From the NCBI RefSeq assembly GCF_904849725.1, contig NC_058524.1, positions 492,068,763-492,132,762 on the forward strand: a stretch of 64,000 bases of DNA, given 5' to 3'. The DNA comes from Hordeum vulgare subsp. vulgare (taxonomy: Eukaryota > Streptophyta > Magnoliopsida > Poales > Poaceae). Under the pieces are notes generated by a model. That model was not told where the DNA came from. It searched no databases and saw only the letters and a program-made list of their open reading frames with translations. Positions 9,095 to 19,545 of this stretch are shown piece by piece; the stretch's first letter is position 1, and every line of letters starts with the position of its first letter. A program made the translations under genes and the position numbers.

Positions 9095-12000
9095 GTACGG
9101 TGATCGACGCATAGCCGCTTACAGAGAAGGCGTGCATTCTTTTCGAGATGCAGCCGAGGCGGACAAGCATGGTGGTGGCTATATTTTTGGTCCATGTGTT
9201 GAATGTCGGAATGAGAAGGATTACACTTCCTCAAGAGTCATTCAGAGCCACCTGCTTCGGTCCGGTTTTATGTCGGGCTATAATGTTTGGACCAAGCATG
9301 GAGAAAGAGGGGTTATGATGGAAGACGACGATGAAGATGAAGAGAACGATGATGACAACTACCGATCTATGTTCCCTGAGTATGCTGATACCGCAATGGA
9401 AGACAATGAAGAAGAAGATCAGGATGAAGAACGGGAACCAGATGAGCCCGCTGATGATCTTGGCCGGGCCATTTCTGATGCACGACGAGGTTGCGACACA
9501 GAAAAGGAGAGGTTGCAGTTCGAGCAGATGTTACAGGACCACAACAAATTGTTGTACCCAACTTGTGAAGATGGCCAGAAGAAGCTGGGTAGCACACTGG
9601 AATTGCTAAAGTGGAAGGCAGAGACCAGTGTGACTCACTCGTCATTCTAAAAGTTGCTGGTACTAATGAAGAAGATGCTTCCAAGAAAGAACGAATTGCC
9701 CGCCAGCACGTACGAAGCAAAGAAGGTTGTCTGCCCTCTAGGATTAGACGTGCAGAAGATACATGCATGCCCTAATAACTGCATCATCTACCGTGGTGAG
9801 AAGTACGAGAATATGGATAAATGCCTGGTATGCACTGCATTGCGGGATAAGATCAGAAAAGATGACCCTGGTGATATTGAGGGCGAGCAACCCAGGAAGA
9901 GGGTTCCTGCCAAGGTGATGTGGTATGCTCCTATAATACCACGGTTGAGACATCTGTTCAGAAATAAAGATCATGTGAAGTTGTTGCGATGGCACATGGA
10001 AGATCGTAAGAAAGACGATAAGTTGAGGCACACCGCTGATGGTTGGCAGTGGAGAAAAATCGCGAGAGATTTCCCGAGATTTGCAGCTGACGCAAGGAAC
10101 TTATGGTTAGGTCTGAGTACAGATGGCACGAATCCTTTTGGGGAGCAGAGTTGCAGTCACAGCACCTGGCCCGTTACTCTATGTATCTACAACCTTCCTC
10201 CTTGGTTGTGCATGAAGCGGAAGTTTATTATGATGCCAGTGCTTATACAAGGTCCAAAGCAACCCGGCAACGATATTGATGTGTACCTAAGGCCATTAGT
10301 TGATGAACTTTTACAGATGTGGGCCGAACCAGGTGTACGTGTGTGGAACGAGCACAAACAAGAGGAATTTTACCTTCGAGCGTTGCTTTTCGTAACCATC
10401 AATGATTGGCCTGCTCTTAGTAACATTTCAGGACAGTCAAACAAGGGATACAATGCATGCACGCACTGTTTGGATCAGACAGAAAGTATATATCTCGACA
10501 ACTGTAGGAAGAATGTGTATACGTACAATCGTCGTTTTCTTCCGCCCAAGCATCCCTTAAAGAAAAAAGGCAAGCATTTCAATGGCAAGGCAGAACCCCG
10601 GGGGAAGCCTGTCATCCGTACTAGTGCTGAAGTATTTGATATGGTCAAAGATTTAAAAGTAATCTTTGGAAAGGGTCCTAGCAGCCAACCTGTTCCTAAC
10701 GGCCCTGATAAGCGCGTACTCATGTGGAAGAAGAAATCTATATTTTGGGAGCTACCCCATTGGGAAGTCCATGAGGTCCGCTCGGCAATCGACGTCACGC
10801 ACGTGACGAAGAATCTCTGCGTGAATATTCTAGGCTTCCTGGGCTTGTATGGGAAGTCAAAAGATACACCGGAAGCACGGGAGGACCAGGAACGTCATAA
10901 AGGAAGAGATGGCATGCATCCAGGGGAGTTTCAAGGGCGTGCCAGCTACGCTCTTACTAAGGAAGAGAAGGAAATCTTCTTTGAAGTGCTGTTCAGTATC
11001 AAGGTCCCGACTGCTTCTCGTCGAATATAAAGGGAATCGTAAATATGAAATACAAAAAATTCCAAAACCTAAAGTCTCATGACTGCCACGTGCTTATGAC
11101 GCAATTGCTTCCAGTTGCATTGAGGGGAATTCTACCGGAAAATGTTCGCCTGGCAATTGTGAAGGTATGTGCATTCGTCAATGCAATTTCTCAGAAGGTA
11201 ATCGATCGAGAAAGTCTATTAGGGTTACAGATTGATGTGGTCCAATGTCTGGTCAGCTTTGAGTTGTTGTTCCCGCCATCCTTCTTCAATATAATGACAC
11301 ACCTCCTAGTTCACCTAGTCGAAGAGATTAGAATTCTCGGTCCTGTGTTTCTACACAATATGTTCCCCTTCGAGAGGTTCATGGGAGTCTTAAAGAAATA
11401 TGTTCGTAACCGTGCTAGGCCAGAAGGAAGCATCTCCAAGGGCTATGGAACAGAGGAGGTCATTGAGTTTTGTGTGGACTTTCTTCCTGTCCTTAAGCCG
11501 ATTGGTGTTCCTGAATCTCGGTATGAGGGTAGGCTGACAGGAAAAGGCACACAAGGAAGGAAAGCAAAAGTATGTATGGACGGGCATTCTTTCTCTCAAG
11601 CACACTACACAGTTCTACACAATTCCACCGTGGTGGCTCCGTATATCGTGAGACACAAGAATATTCTACGCTCCGAAAACCCGGGGAAGGCTGACTCTTG
11701 GATTAAAGGGGAACACGAGAAGACTTTTGGCAGTTGGTTGCAGACACATCTCATGAATGACGACACCGTTGGAGATGAGTTGTACTGTTTGGCTAGGCCA
11801 CCATCTTCGACTATATGTACTTTCCAAGGGTATGAGATAAATGGGAATACATTTTACACGGTTGCCCAAGATAAAAAGAGCACCAACCAAAATAGTGGTG
11901 TCCACTTTGATGCAACAGACGAGAATGGGCACTGTTTGGAAACATATTACGGGTACATAGAGGAGATATGGGAACTTGACTATGGACCTACTTTTAAGAT

Positions 12001-12394
12001 CCCTTTATTTCGGTGCAAATGGGTGAATCTCACAGGAGGCGGGGTAGTTGTAGACCAAAAGTACGGCATGACAACAATGGATCTCAACAATCTTGCATAA
12101 ATGGACGAACCATTTCTCCTAGCCAATGATGTCGCTCAGGTTTTCTATGTGAAGGACATGTCTACATTAACGAGAAAAAGAAATTAGCAAAAGAAGATAT
12201 CGTCCGATGAGCCAAAACGCCACATAGTTCTTTCAGGGAAAAGAAACATCGTGGGAGTAGATGACAAGACAGACATGTGAGAAGATTATAATAAGTTTCA
12301 TGAAATTCCGCCCTTCAAATTGAAAACTGACCCAAGCATCCTACTGAATGATGAAGATTCTCCATGGCTACGACCCAGAAGAAAACAGAAATAA

Positions 12395-12510
12395 TAGATA
12401 GGAATATTGGTGCAATAATGTAATAATGTATTAAACCTTTCATGTAATGCATGTATGGAATGTACTAAATTTCAAACACTTTTCATTTACATAGTATCCA
12501 TGTAAGAGAT
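12395..12510. other. AT-rich 3' region of the transposase gene
   Basis: Probable 3' untranslated sequence with short TAATAATG repeats, ending where the 338-bp tandem repeat begins. No other feature seen. Confidence 0.4.
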
Positions 12511-14085
12511 TGTCCGTTTTGTACACGAAGTGCATCTAGTTTTTGTCGTAGCCCTCTCAACTTTTTAACACATGCTATGTGGGTGAAATGATGATAGCAT
12601 GCCAACTTTCAACATTTGCATAATTCATTTGTAGTGATTTTCAATTTCAGGGTCAACTATCTCAAAAAAATAAGTAAATGCACGAAATATACCAAATGAA
12701 TTCAGAAATTGTTGAAATTTTGTGAAGTGCCTTTTAATGGTGCATTTTGCACACACAAAAAAGTATGGAGTTCAAATAAGTTCAAAAAAATGAAATCCCT
12801 TTGTAAGAGATGAGTTCTCGTTCGAAACCCTGATACTTCGAGAGAGATTGTCCGTTTTGTACACGAAGTGCATCCAGTTTTTGTCGTAGTCCTCTCAACT
12901 TTTTAACACATGCTATGTGGGTGAAATGATGATAGCATGCCAACTTTCAACATTTTCAGAGTTCATTTGTAGTGCTTTTCAATTTCAGGGTCAACTAGCT
13001 CAAAAAAATAATAAGTAAATGCACGAAATATACCAAATGAAGTCAGAAATTGTTGAAATTTTGTGATGTGCCTTCGAATGGTGCATTTTGAACACAGAAA
13101 AAGTATGGAGTTCAAATAAGTTCAAAAAAATGAAATCCCTCTGTAAGAGATGAGTTCTCGTTTGAAACCCTAATACTTCGAGAGAGATTGTCCGTTTTGT
13201 ACACGAAGTGCATCCAGTTTTTGTCGTAGCCCTCTCAACTTTTTAACACATGCTATGTGGGTGAAATGAAGATAGCATGCCAACTTTCAACATTTTGAGA
13301 GTTCATTTGTAGTGCTTTTCAATTTCAGGGTCAACTAGCTAAAAAAAAGTAAATGCACGAAATAGACCAAATGAAGTCAGAAATTGTTGAAATTTTGTGA
13401 TGTGCCTTTGAATGGTACATTTTGAACACACAAAAAGTATGGAGTTCAAATAAGTTCAAAAAATGAAATCCCTTTGTAAGAGATGAGTTCTCGTTCGAAA
13501 CCCTGATACTTCGAGAGAGATTGTCCGTTTTCTACACGAAGTGCATCCAGTTTTTGTCGTAGCCCTCTCAACTTTTTAACACATGCTATGTGGGTGAAAT
13601 GATGATAGCATGCCAACTTTCAACATTTTCAGATTTCATTTGTAGTGCTTTTCAATTTCAGGGTCAACTAGCTCAAAAAAATAAGTAAATGCATGAAATA
13701 TACCAAATGAAGTCAGAAATTGTTGAAATTTTGTGATGTGCCTTTGAATGGTTCATTTTGAACACACAAAAAGTATGGAGTTCAAATAAGTTCAAAATAA
13801 TGAAATCCCTTTGTAAGAGATGAGTTCTCGTTCGAAACCCTCATACTTCGAGAGAGATTGTCCGTTTTGTACACGAAGTGCATCCAGTTTTTGTCGTAGC
13901 CCTCTCAACTTTTTAGCACATGCTATGTGAGTGAAATGATGATAGCATGCCAACTTTCAACATTTTCAGAGTTCATTTGTAGTGCTTTTCAATTTCACGG
14001 TCAACTAGCTCAAAGAAATAAGTAAATGCACGAAATATACCAAATGAAGTCAGAAATTGTTGAACACACAAAAAGTACGCAGTTC
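12505..14085 (+). repeat. 338-bp tandem repeat array, about 4.7 copies
   Basis: The landmark TGTCCGTTTTGTACACGAAG recurs at 12511, 12849, 13189, 13522 (one base changed) and 13859, giving periods of 338, 340, 333 and 337 bases. Each unit includes a segment reading CACATGCTATGTGGGTGAAATG and ends with a GAGATGAGTTCTCGTT ... ACTTCGAGAG segment. The last unit is cut short near 14085. Copies are very similar with scattered single-base changes and small indels. No coding potential is seen. It lies between the 3' end of the transposase gene and the minus-strand coiled-coil gene of CACTA-1. Confidence 0.95.
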
Positions 14086-14286
14086 AAAAAACCATGTTAT
14101 GAAATTAAATATTATCATTGGCGATTCATCTCTATTATGAAATTAAATATATCAAAAAAGCATTGCAGAACATATGACCAAATTAATTCAAGTTCATCAT
14201 CACATTAAAGCCAAAGAACAGTAGTGATCAAATGTTATTATTGCAAGAAATAAATACATAAAGTTCTCTCATAAAACAACATACAA

Positions 14287-14781
14287 CTATGTAAAACATT
14301 TAAATGCAACAACAAACGCGATCAAAATCGCAACTAAGGTAACAATTGACCCAACAGCATAATGATACCAAGCCTCTTTATCAATGGCATATTTTCTAAT
14401 ATTCCTAATCTTCAAGCGCATTTCATCCATCTTCAACCGCATTGCATCCATCTTCAACCGCATCGCATCCATCTTCATCTTGCGATCATCGATGACATCG
14501 ACGACATGCAACTCCAGTTCCATATTCTTATCCTCAATTATTTTCAATTTTTTCTTCAAGTATTTGTTTTCTTTTTCAACCATATTTAACTTCTCGACAA
14601 GAATTTTTATGTGGGTTGGAATTTCCGGTTCACATACCTCCTAGATTAAAAAAATATATGTCACATTCGTCGTCATAATTGTCATAAACACTAAATAAAA
14701 CAAATAGTTATAAAAGATAATATATACCACATCCGAATCATAGACAGGACGAGGGCCGACGGAGGCGGATACCAAAACCAT
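14287..14781 (-). CDS. Small coiled-coil protein with C-terminal membrane segment (CACTA-encoded)
   Basis: Two exons: 14781-14728 (18 codons, MVLVSASVGPRPVYDSDV), donor GTATAT, then 14640-14287 after a TTAATCTAG acceptor; phase is kept. The product is about 135 residues. The N-terminal half of exon 2 (IPTHIKILVEKLN, ENKYLKKKLKIIEDKN) looks like a coiled coil. It continues into a 7-residue tandem repeat (MDAMRLK, about three copies, encoded by a 21-bp repeat near 14417-14480). The C-terminus is a hydrophobic stretch, YAVGSIVTLVAILIAFVVAF, ending KCFT, consistent with a tail-anchored membrane protein. No signal peptide is seen. The frame is undamaged although neighbouring genes are broken. I know similar sequences as hypothetical proteins beside grass CACTA transposases; the function is unknown. 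Transcription probably starts near the minus-strand TATATAAA at 15109-15116. Confidence 0.72.
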
Positions 14782-15108
14782 CACACTATATAATAACAAA
14801 AAATAATGAAAGTGTGTAATTTATACAAGTATGTATCTAAATCATACAAGCAAGATTTTTTTTATTTTAAAAAGAAGATAAGAACAATAGGCTCACCACG
14901 GTGGTGCTCGCAGTTGGTGCACGGCCAAACCTAGACAAATATTAAGGAAAATGGAGCTTGGAGGTCGAGCTTGGAGAGGAGAAAGCTTAAGTCGAGTGGC
15001 TCGGGTATTTCATCGAACACGTCATGTGCATGAACTACAGTGGCAAGAGCATGGCATGGTCACACTTCAACAACCAAAAAATAGGGGATATGGTGGGCAG
15101 GGGCGAGG

Positions 15109-15408
15109 GTTTATATAGGCAATACTTTAGTCCCGGTTCTTGCCACGCCCCGGGACTAAAGGCCCCTGCTTCCCGCCTTCTGGTCTGCCGAAAAAGGGCC
15201 TTTAGTCCCGGGTCGTGGCTCCAACCGGGACTAAAGACCCCCTTTAGTCCCGGTTCTTGCCATGCCCCGGGACTAAAGGCCCCTGCTTCCCGCCTTTTGG
15301 TCTGCCCGAAAAAGGGCCTTTAGTCCCGGGTCGTGGCTCCACCCGGACTAAAGGGGTCTTTAGTCCCGGATCGAGCCCCGAACCGGGACTAAATATCCAC
15401 CTGTATAA
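15109..15408. promoter_or_regulatory. Divergent promoter region made of TTTAGTCCCGG palindromes
   Basis: Between a minus-facing TATATAAA (+ strand TTTATATA at 15109-15116) and a plus-facing TATA-like GTATAAG at about 15402 lie five palindromic pairs CTTTAGTCCCGG ... CCGGGACTAAAG. Two halves (about 15128-15240 and 15241-15355) are a direct duplication of about 113 bp. The same palindromes form the terminal arrays of the element, so the region is probably a shared, divergent promoter that the element's own DNA-binding protein can contact. That role is inferred. Confidence 0.65.
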
Positions 15409-15429
15409 GCGGGAGTTAGAAAATTTCGA

Positions 15430-15705
15430 ACCCAAATCGTCCATTTCTCTTCTTCTTCCTCTCGTTCTCCTGCCCGGCGCGGCAAGCGACGAACTCGACA
15501 ACGCCGTCAGGCTGCCCGCCGTCCTGCTCGCCGCCGCCTGCCGTCCTGCTCGCTGTCGCCGTCGTCCTGCTCCCCGCCGCCGTCCTCCTCGCCGTGCGCC
15601 GCCCTCCTCGCCGCGCGCCGCCCCGTCCTCCTCGCCACGCGCCGCCGTCCTCCTCGCCGCACGCCTCCGTCCTCCTCGCCGCGCGCCATCGACACCTTCG
15701 GCCGG
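15430..15705 (+). other. GC-rich 5' leader of the TNPA-like gene
   Basis: A CT-rich start followed by imperfect GCCGTCCTCCTCGCCGCGCG repeats (15540-15690), ending at a good donor GGCCG/GTAAGCC near 15704. It is probably an untranslated first exon, with the intron running to the TTTTTTGCAG acceptor at 16710. Its long open frames are compositional. Confidence 0.5.
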
Positions 15706-15744
15706 TAAGCCCCACTTCCCCTCCTCCCCAACACTCCGGCCAGC

Positions 15745-16320
15745 ACAAGCGAAGAAGAAAAAGGAGAAGAAAGGAAGAAAAAAGGAGAAGAAAGGAAGAA
15801 AAAAGAGAAGAAAAGAAGAAAAGGAGAAGAAAGGAAGAAAAAGGAGAACAAAAGAAGAAAAAGGAGAAGAAAGGAAGAAAAAGGAGAAGAAAAGAAGAAA
15901 AAGGAGAAGAAAGGAAGAAAAAGGAGAAGAAAGGAAGAAAAATAGAAGAAAGGAAGAAAAAGGAGAAGAAAGGAAAAAAGGAGAAGAAATGAAGAAAAAG
16001 GAGAAGAAAGGAAGAAAAAGGAGAATAAAGGAAGAAAAAGGAGAAGAAAGGAAGAAAAAGGAGAAGAAAGGAAGAAAAAGGGAAGGAGAAGAAAAGAAGA
16101 AAAATGAGAAGAAAAGAAGAAAAACTGAAGAAAGGAAGAAAAAGGAGAATACGAAGAGGAGGAGAAGAAAAGAAGAAAAAGGAGAATAAGAAGAGGAGGA
16201 GAGGAGAAGAAGTGGAAAAATAGAAGAAGAGGAGAGGAGAAGTAGTAGAAGAAGAGGAGAAGTAGAAGTAGAAGAAGAAGTAGAAGAAGAGGAGAAATAG
16301 AAAAAGAGGAAAAATTAGTT
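15745..16320 (+). repeat. Purine-only tract (GAAGAAAAAGGA)n inside 5' intron
   Basis: About 570 bases of nearly pure A/G on the + strand built of GAAGAAAGGAAGAAAAAGGA-type units with few interruptions. It lies within the predicted 5'-untranslated intron of the TNPA-like gene. AT-rich sequence with repeated ATTGTATATGCTTAAGTGTTAA (16370-16550) follows. Confidence 0.9.
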
Positions 16321-18558
16321 TAGGGTTACAAGAAGAAGAAATATTTTTTTTGTCATTTAATTTTGCTATTGTATAGTGTATATGCTTAAGTGTTAATAGT
16401 GTTTCTTAGATTATTGCTTAATTTTGCTATTGTATATGCTTAAGTGTTAATAGTTTAATTTTTCTATTGTATATGCTTAAGTGTTAAAAGTTTATTTTTA
16501 GCAAGAAAATTAATAGAACTAGTTTAATTTTGCTATTGTATATGCTTAAGTGTCCGGGACTGGGCTCCGCCCGGCTGGTATTTTAGAGTTTAGGTTCTAG
16601 ACAAGACCCAGGACTAAAGGTCCTCCTATATAAAACGAGCCTTCAAAGTTTCCAACCCCTCTTATATAGTTTGTTAGTTTATTAGTTAATCAAATGTCCG
16701 TTTTTTGCAGAACTATGGATCCGCATATCAGGAACCTCGAAGAGGAAGAACTTCTCGAAGATATAATCAAAGACGGCCCTGACATTGAACCAGCCGAATC
16801 TCCGACGTCATATCTAGACGACTCCGGATATGGAATGGAGGTCGAGCAACACGAAGATGAAGCCGATGGGGAAGGAGATAGGTCCAATGACGAAGAAGGT
16901 GATAGCTCCACTGATGGAGAAGCCGGTGAAGAAATAATAAAGTCCGGCAAGGTATACATATGAAGTTCGACAATCACTTGTAATATGTGAGAAATATTGA
17001 GATAGCTCTATATTGTATACATATACATTCATTTGACGAATGTTTCTCCCTCTTAGGCCTCCACATCGAGCAAATCTACGAAACGAGGCCCGACTAGAAA
17101 GTTGGATGCACGGACGCATTACACCTTTGAGGTGATAATGCCTACGGGCGAACCCAAGCTTCCTAAGAATGCTGCTGACACATTCAAGAAGCAATGCGGA
17201 GTTCTCGTTAGGGATCACGTCCCGGTCAGCGTTTGGGAGTGGAACAAGCGCAAAGGGGCAGCCGATAGTGACTATGTCGCCGAAAGGTACAAAGATAATC
17301 TTTGGAATGATCTCATGTCACATTTCAACCTGCCAGAATGTGAGAATGAAGACGCCGCAGACAAACTGAGGGCCAAAGTCAAGCAGTGGACTCTAAAGAA
17401 GATGGCCGAACTGTTCCGTAGCTGGAAGAAGAAGCTATGGAAAAACTATCTGAAGACAAAGAAAGTGCCAGTATTCGAGGGGTATCTAGCCAAGCAGGCG
17501 AATCACTGGAAGGAATTTCAAGAGTACAAGGAGTCAGAAGATGCCCAGGCATTATCAGAAAAGAACAAGATAAATGCCGACAAGAAGAAATATCACAACA
17601 AGCTGGGGCCAGGGGGCTATGAGACTGCCACCCCAAAGTGGGAAAAGAAAGAGCAAGATCTGATAGATAAAGGCATCGTACCTGAACCTCTCCGTGATGA
17701 GTGGGAATTGAGAGCAAGAAATTGGTTCCTTGCGCATGGTGGGTCGTACGACGAAACAACAGGGGACCTCATCTGCAATGACAATCTTAGGATACCCAGG
17801 GAGAATTGGAAAAGGATAGTGAAAGAAATTAAGGAGGGACAAAGAAAGTTCACTGCAGATAGAGATAAAGATTTGCTCACACTGGTCCTCGGCAATGACG
17901 AACATGGAGGACGAACGCGAGGCTTCGGTCCATCTTACCCATGGTGGCTTGGGTTTGCTAGAGACCAAGACACTTACAGAAGCCGAGAGAGAGCAAAGAA
18001 GCGGCAGCAGGATGAGGAGAATGACAAGTTCAACCAGTTGCTTGCCAGGATTAATGAGAAACAGAATTAGATTGATGAGCTTAGAGGAGTACCACGCTAG
18101 GAAGATCCTGCACTTGATATTACCGGCGCCCCATCTAAGCGGAAAATCAGCATGGCTGAATCTGAGGCCCCGCCCGACGATGAACGAAGAATGATAGAGG
18201 GCGGTCCCGGCTACCCCGTGGATGGAATCAAGGAGTCAACATCATGTGAACTCCATCAGAAATTCAAGAACATATCCATGAAGGTGGTCGTCGGACAAGC
18301 TTTACCTTCTGGTCCTGATGCACGCTGGCATGGCGTGAGATTTCAGCTGGCTTTGCTAAAGTCGGAGTGGATGAAATCATGACGGGGTTTAATGATATGG
18401 AGCTCGACATAGTTGGACCCGAAGATGAGAGGACACTCGGAGAAGTACTGGGTGGAGTCATCCTATGGGACAAGAACTACATCAAGCTTCCTGGCTCGGC
18501 CCCAAGGACAACACCGCCTCCGAGTCGTCGCAGGTCACCTACACCTCCATTACCTCCA

Positions 18559-19545
18559 AGCCCTCCACATGACGTCACCAGCACAACACGAGTCCATCTC
18601 GATCACCGCCGCCGGACTTGGGTCATCCGTCTCCGCCGCCGCCCGCTCCGGATACAAAGCCTGAGCCTGCCACGGATACAAAGCGGCAGCGTGCCACCAA
18701 GAACGCTCCGCTACTGCCCGCTCCGGATACAAAGCCTGAGCCTGCCACGGATAGAAAGCGGGAGCGTGCCACCAAGAACGCTCCGCCGCCGCCCGCTCCG
18801 GATACAAAGCCTGAGCCTGCCACGGATACAAAGCGGGAGCGAGCCACCAAGAACGCTCTGCCGCCGCCCGCTAGGGACACAAAGCCTGAGCCTGCCACGA
18901 ATACAAAGCGGGAGCGTGCCACCAAGAATGCTCCGCCGTTGATTCCAAAGCCACAGAGCACCCCAAAGCGCAAACGGTCGCCCCTCCCAAAGGTACGTCA
19001 TGCTAATCTTCCTATCGGACCTTATGATCGTACCCCCAAGGAAAACGCCAGGATAGCAAAGGAACATCATGATGCACAGATGAAAAAGAAGGAACCCAAG
19101 CCCCGCCCGGAATACACCTAGAAGCAAATAGCATTTGCAAAATACTTCACGACCCTTCCATCACAGTATGACTTACACCATAAGCCTGATGACTATACAC
19201 GCACATTGCAGAAGGAAGTGAAAAAGAGCAGATCACGTGCAAGCCCTCCACATGACGTCGGCCTGCACAACACGAGTCCATCTCGATCACCGCCGCCGGA
19301 CTTGGGTCGTCCGTCTCCGCCGCCGCCCGCTCCGGATACTAAGCGGGAGCGTGCCACCAAGAACGCTCCGCCGACGGTTCCTAAGCCACAGAGCACCCCA
19401 AAGCACAAACGGTCGCCCCTCCTAAAGGTACGTCATGCTAATCTTCCTATCAGACCTTATGACTTACATCATACGCCTGATGACTATACACGCACATTGC
19501 AAAAGGAAATGAAAAAGAGCAGATCACGTGCAAGTGCAAGTGGGA
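18559..19545 (+). repeat. Tandem segmental duplication in the TNPA-like linker
   Basis: The block AGCCCTCCACATGACGTC through AAAAGAGCAGATCACGTGCAAG occurs at about 18559-19242 and again at about 19243-19545. The second copy lacks the 75-bp repeats (one unit remnant near 19330) and the segment that carries the stop at 19119. Confidence 0.8.
18651..18950 (+). repeat. 75-bp coding minisatellite, four copies
   Basis: GATACAAAGCCTGAGCCTGC recurs at 18651, 18726, 18801 and (one base changed) 18876, an exact 75-base period. It encodes a 25-residue Pro/Lys/Thr-rich unit (DTKPEPATDTKRERATKNAP). The period preserves reading frame. It lies in the linker before the protease domain. Confidence 0.92.

Larger units (their letters stand above)
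7400..12394 (+). pseudogene. tnpD: CACTA transposase (Tnp2/TNPD type), interrupted
   Basis: DDE-type transposase that would cut the CACTA ends in the nucleus. The ATG at 7400 (MSHPWMY) opens a frame split after seven codons and one base by the copia LTR at 7422-9094; coding resumes at 9100. Domains in order: Transpos_assoc (GVHSFRDAAEADKHGG, GPCVECRN), an acidic linker, Transposase_21/Tnp2 (VVCPLGLDVQKIH, VMWYAPIIPRL, LSTDGTNPFG, STWPVTLCIYNLPPWLC, GNDIDVYLRPL, ALLFVTINDWPALSN), DUF4218-like (SHDCHVLMTQLLPVALRG, FLHNMFPFERFMGVLKKY) and DUF4216-like (YYGYIEEIWELDYGP, CKWVNLTGGGVV). Lesions: stop at 9648 between SSF and KLL, a frameshift near 11015-11022, a stop after MDLNNLA at 12098, and stops at 12185 and 12278 in the tail, which would end with PWLRPRRKQK at 12394. 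It cannot make a full-length protein. Confidence 0.92.

Noticed and set aside
12505..14085. CRISPR-like regular repeat
   Set aside because: Units are contiguous, with no unique spacers, and 338 bp long, in a plant transposon; it is an ordinary tandem array.
15257..16189. 310-codon open frame, Lys/Glu/Arg-rich
   Set aside because: It is the purine tract and GC-rich leader read in a frame that happens to lack stops; it spans a likely donor site and has no domain.
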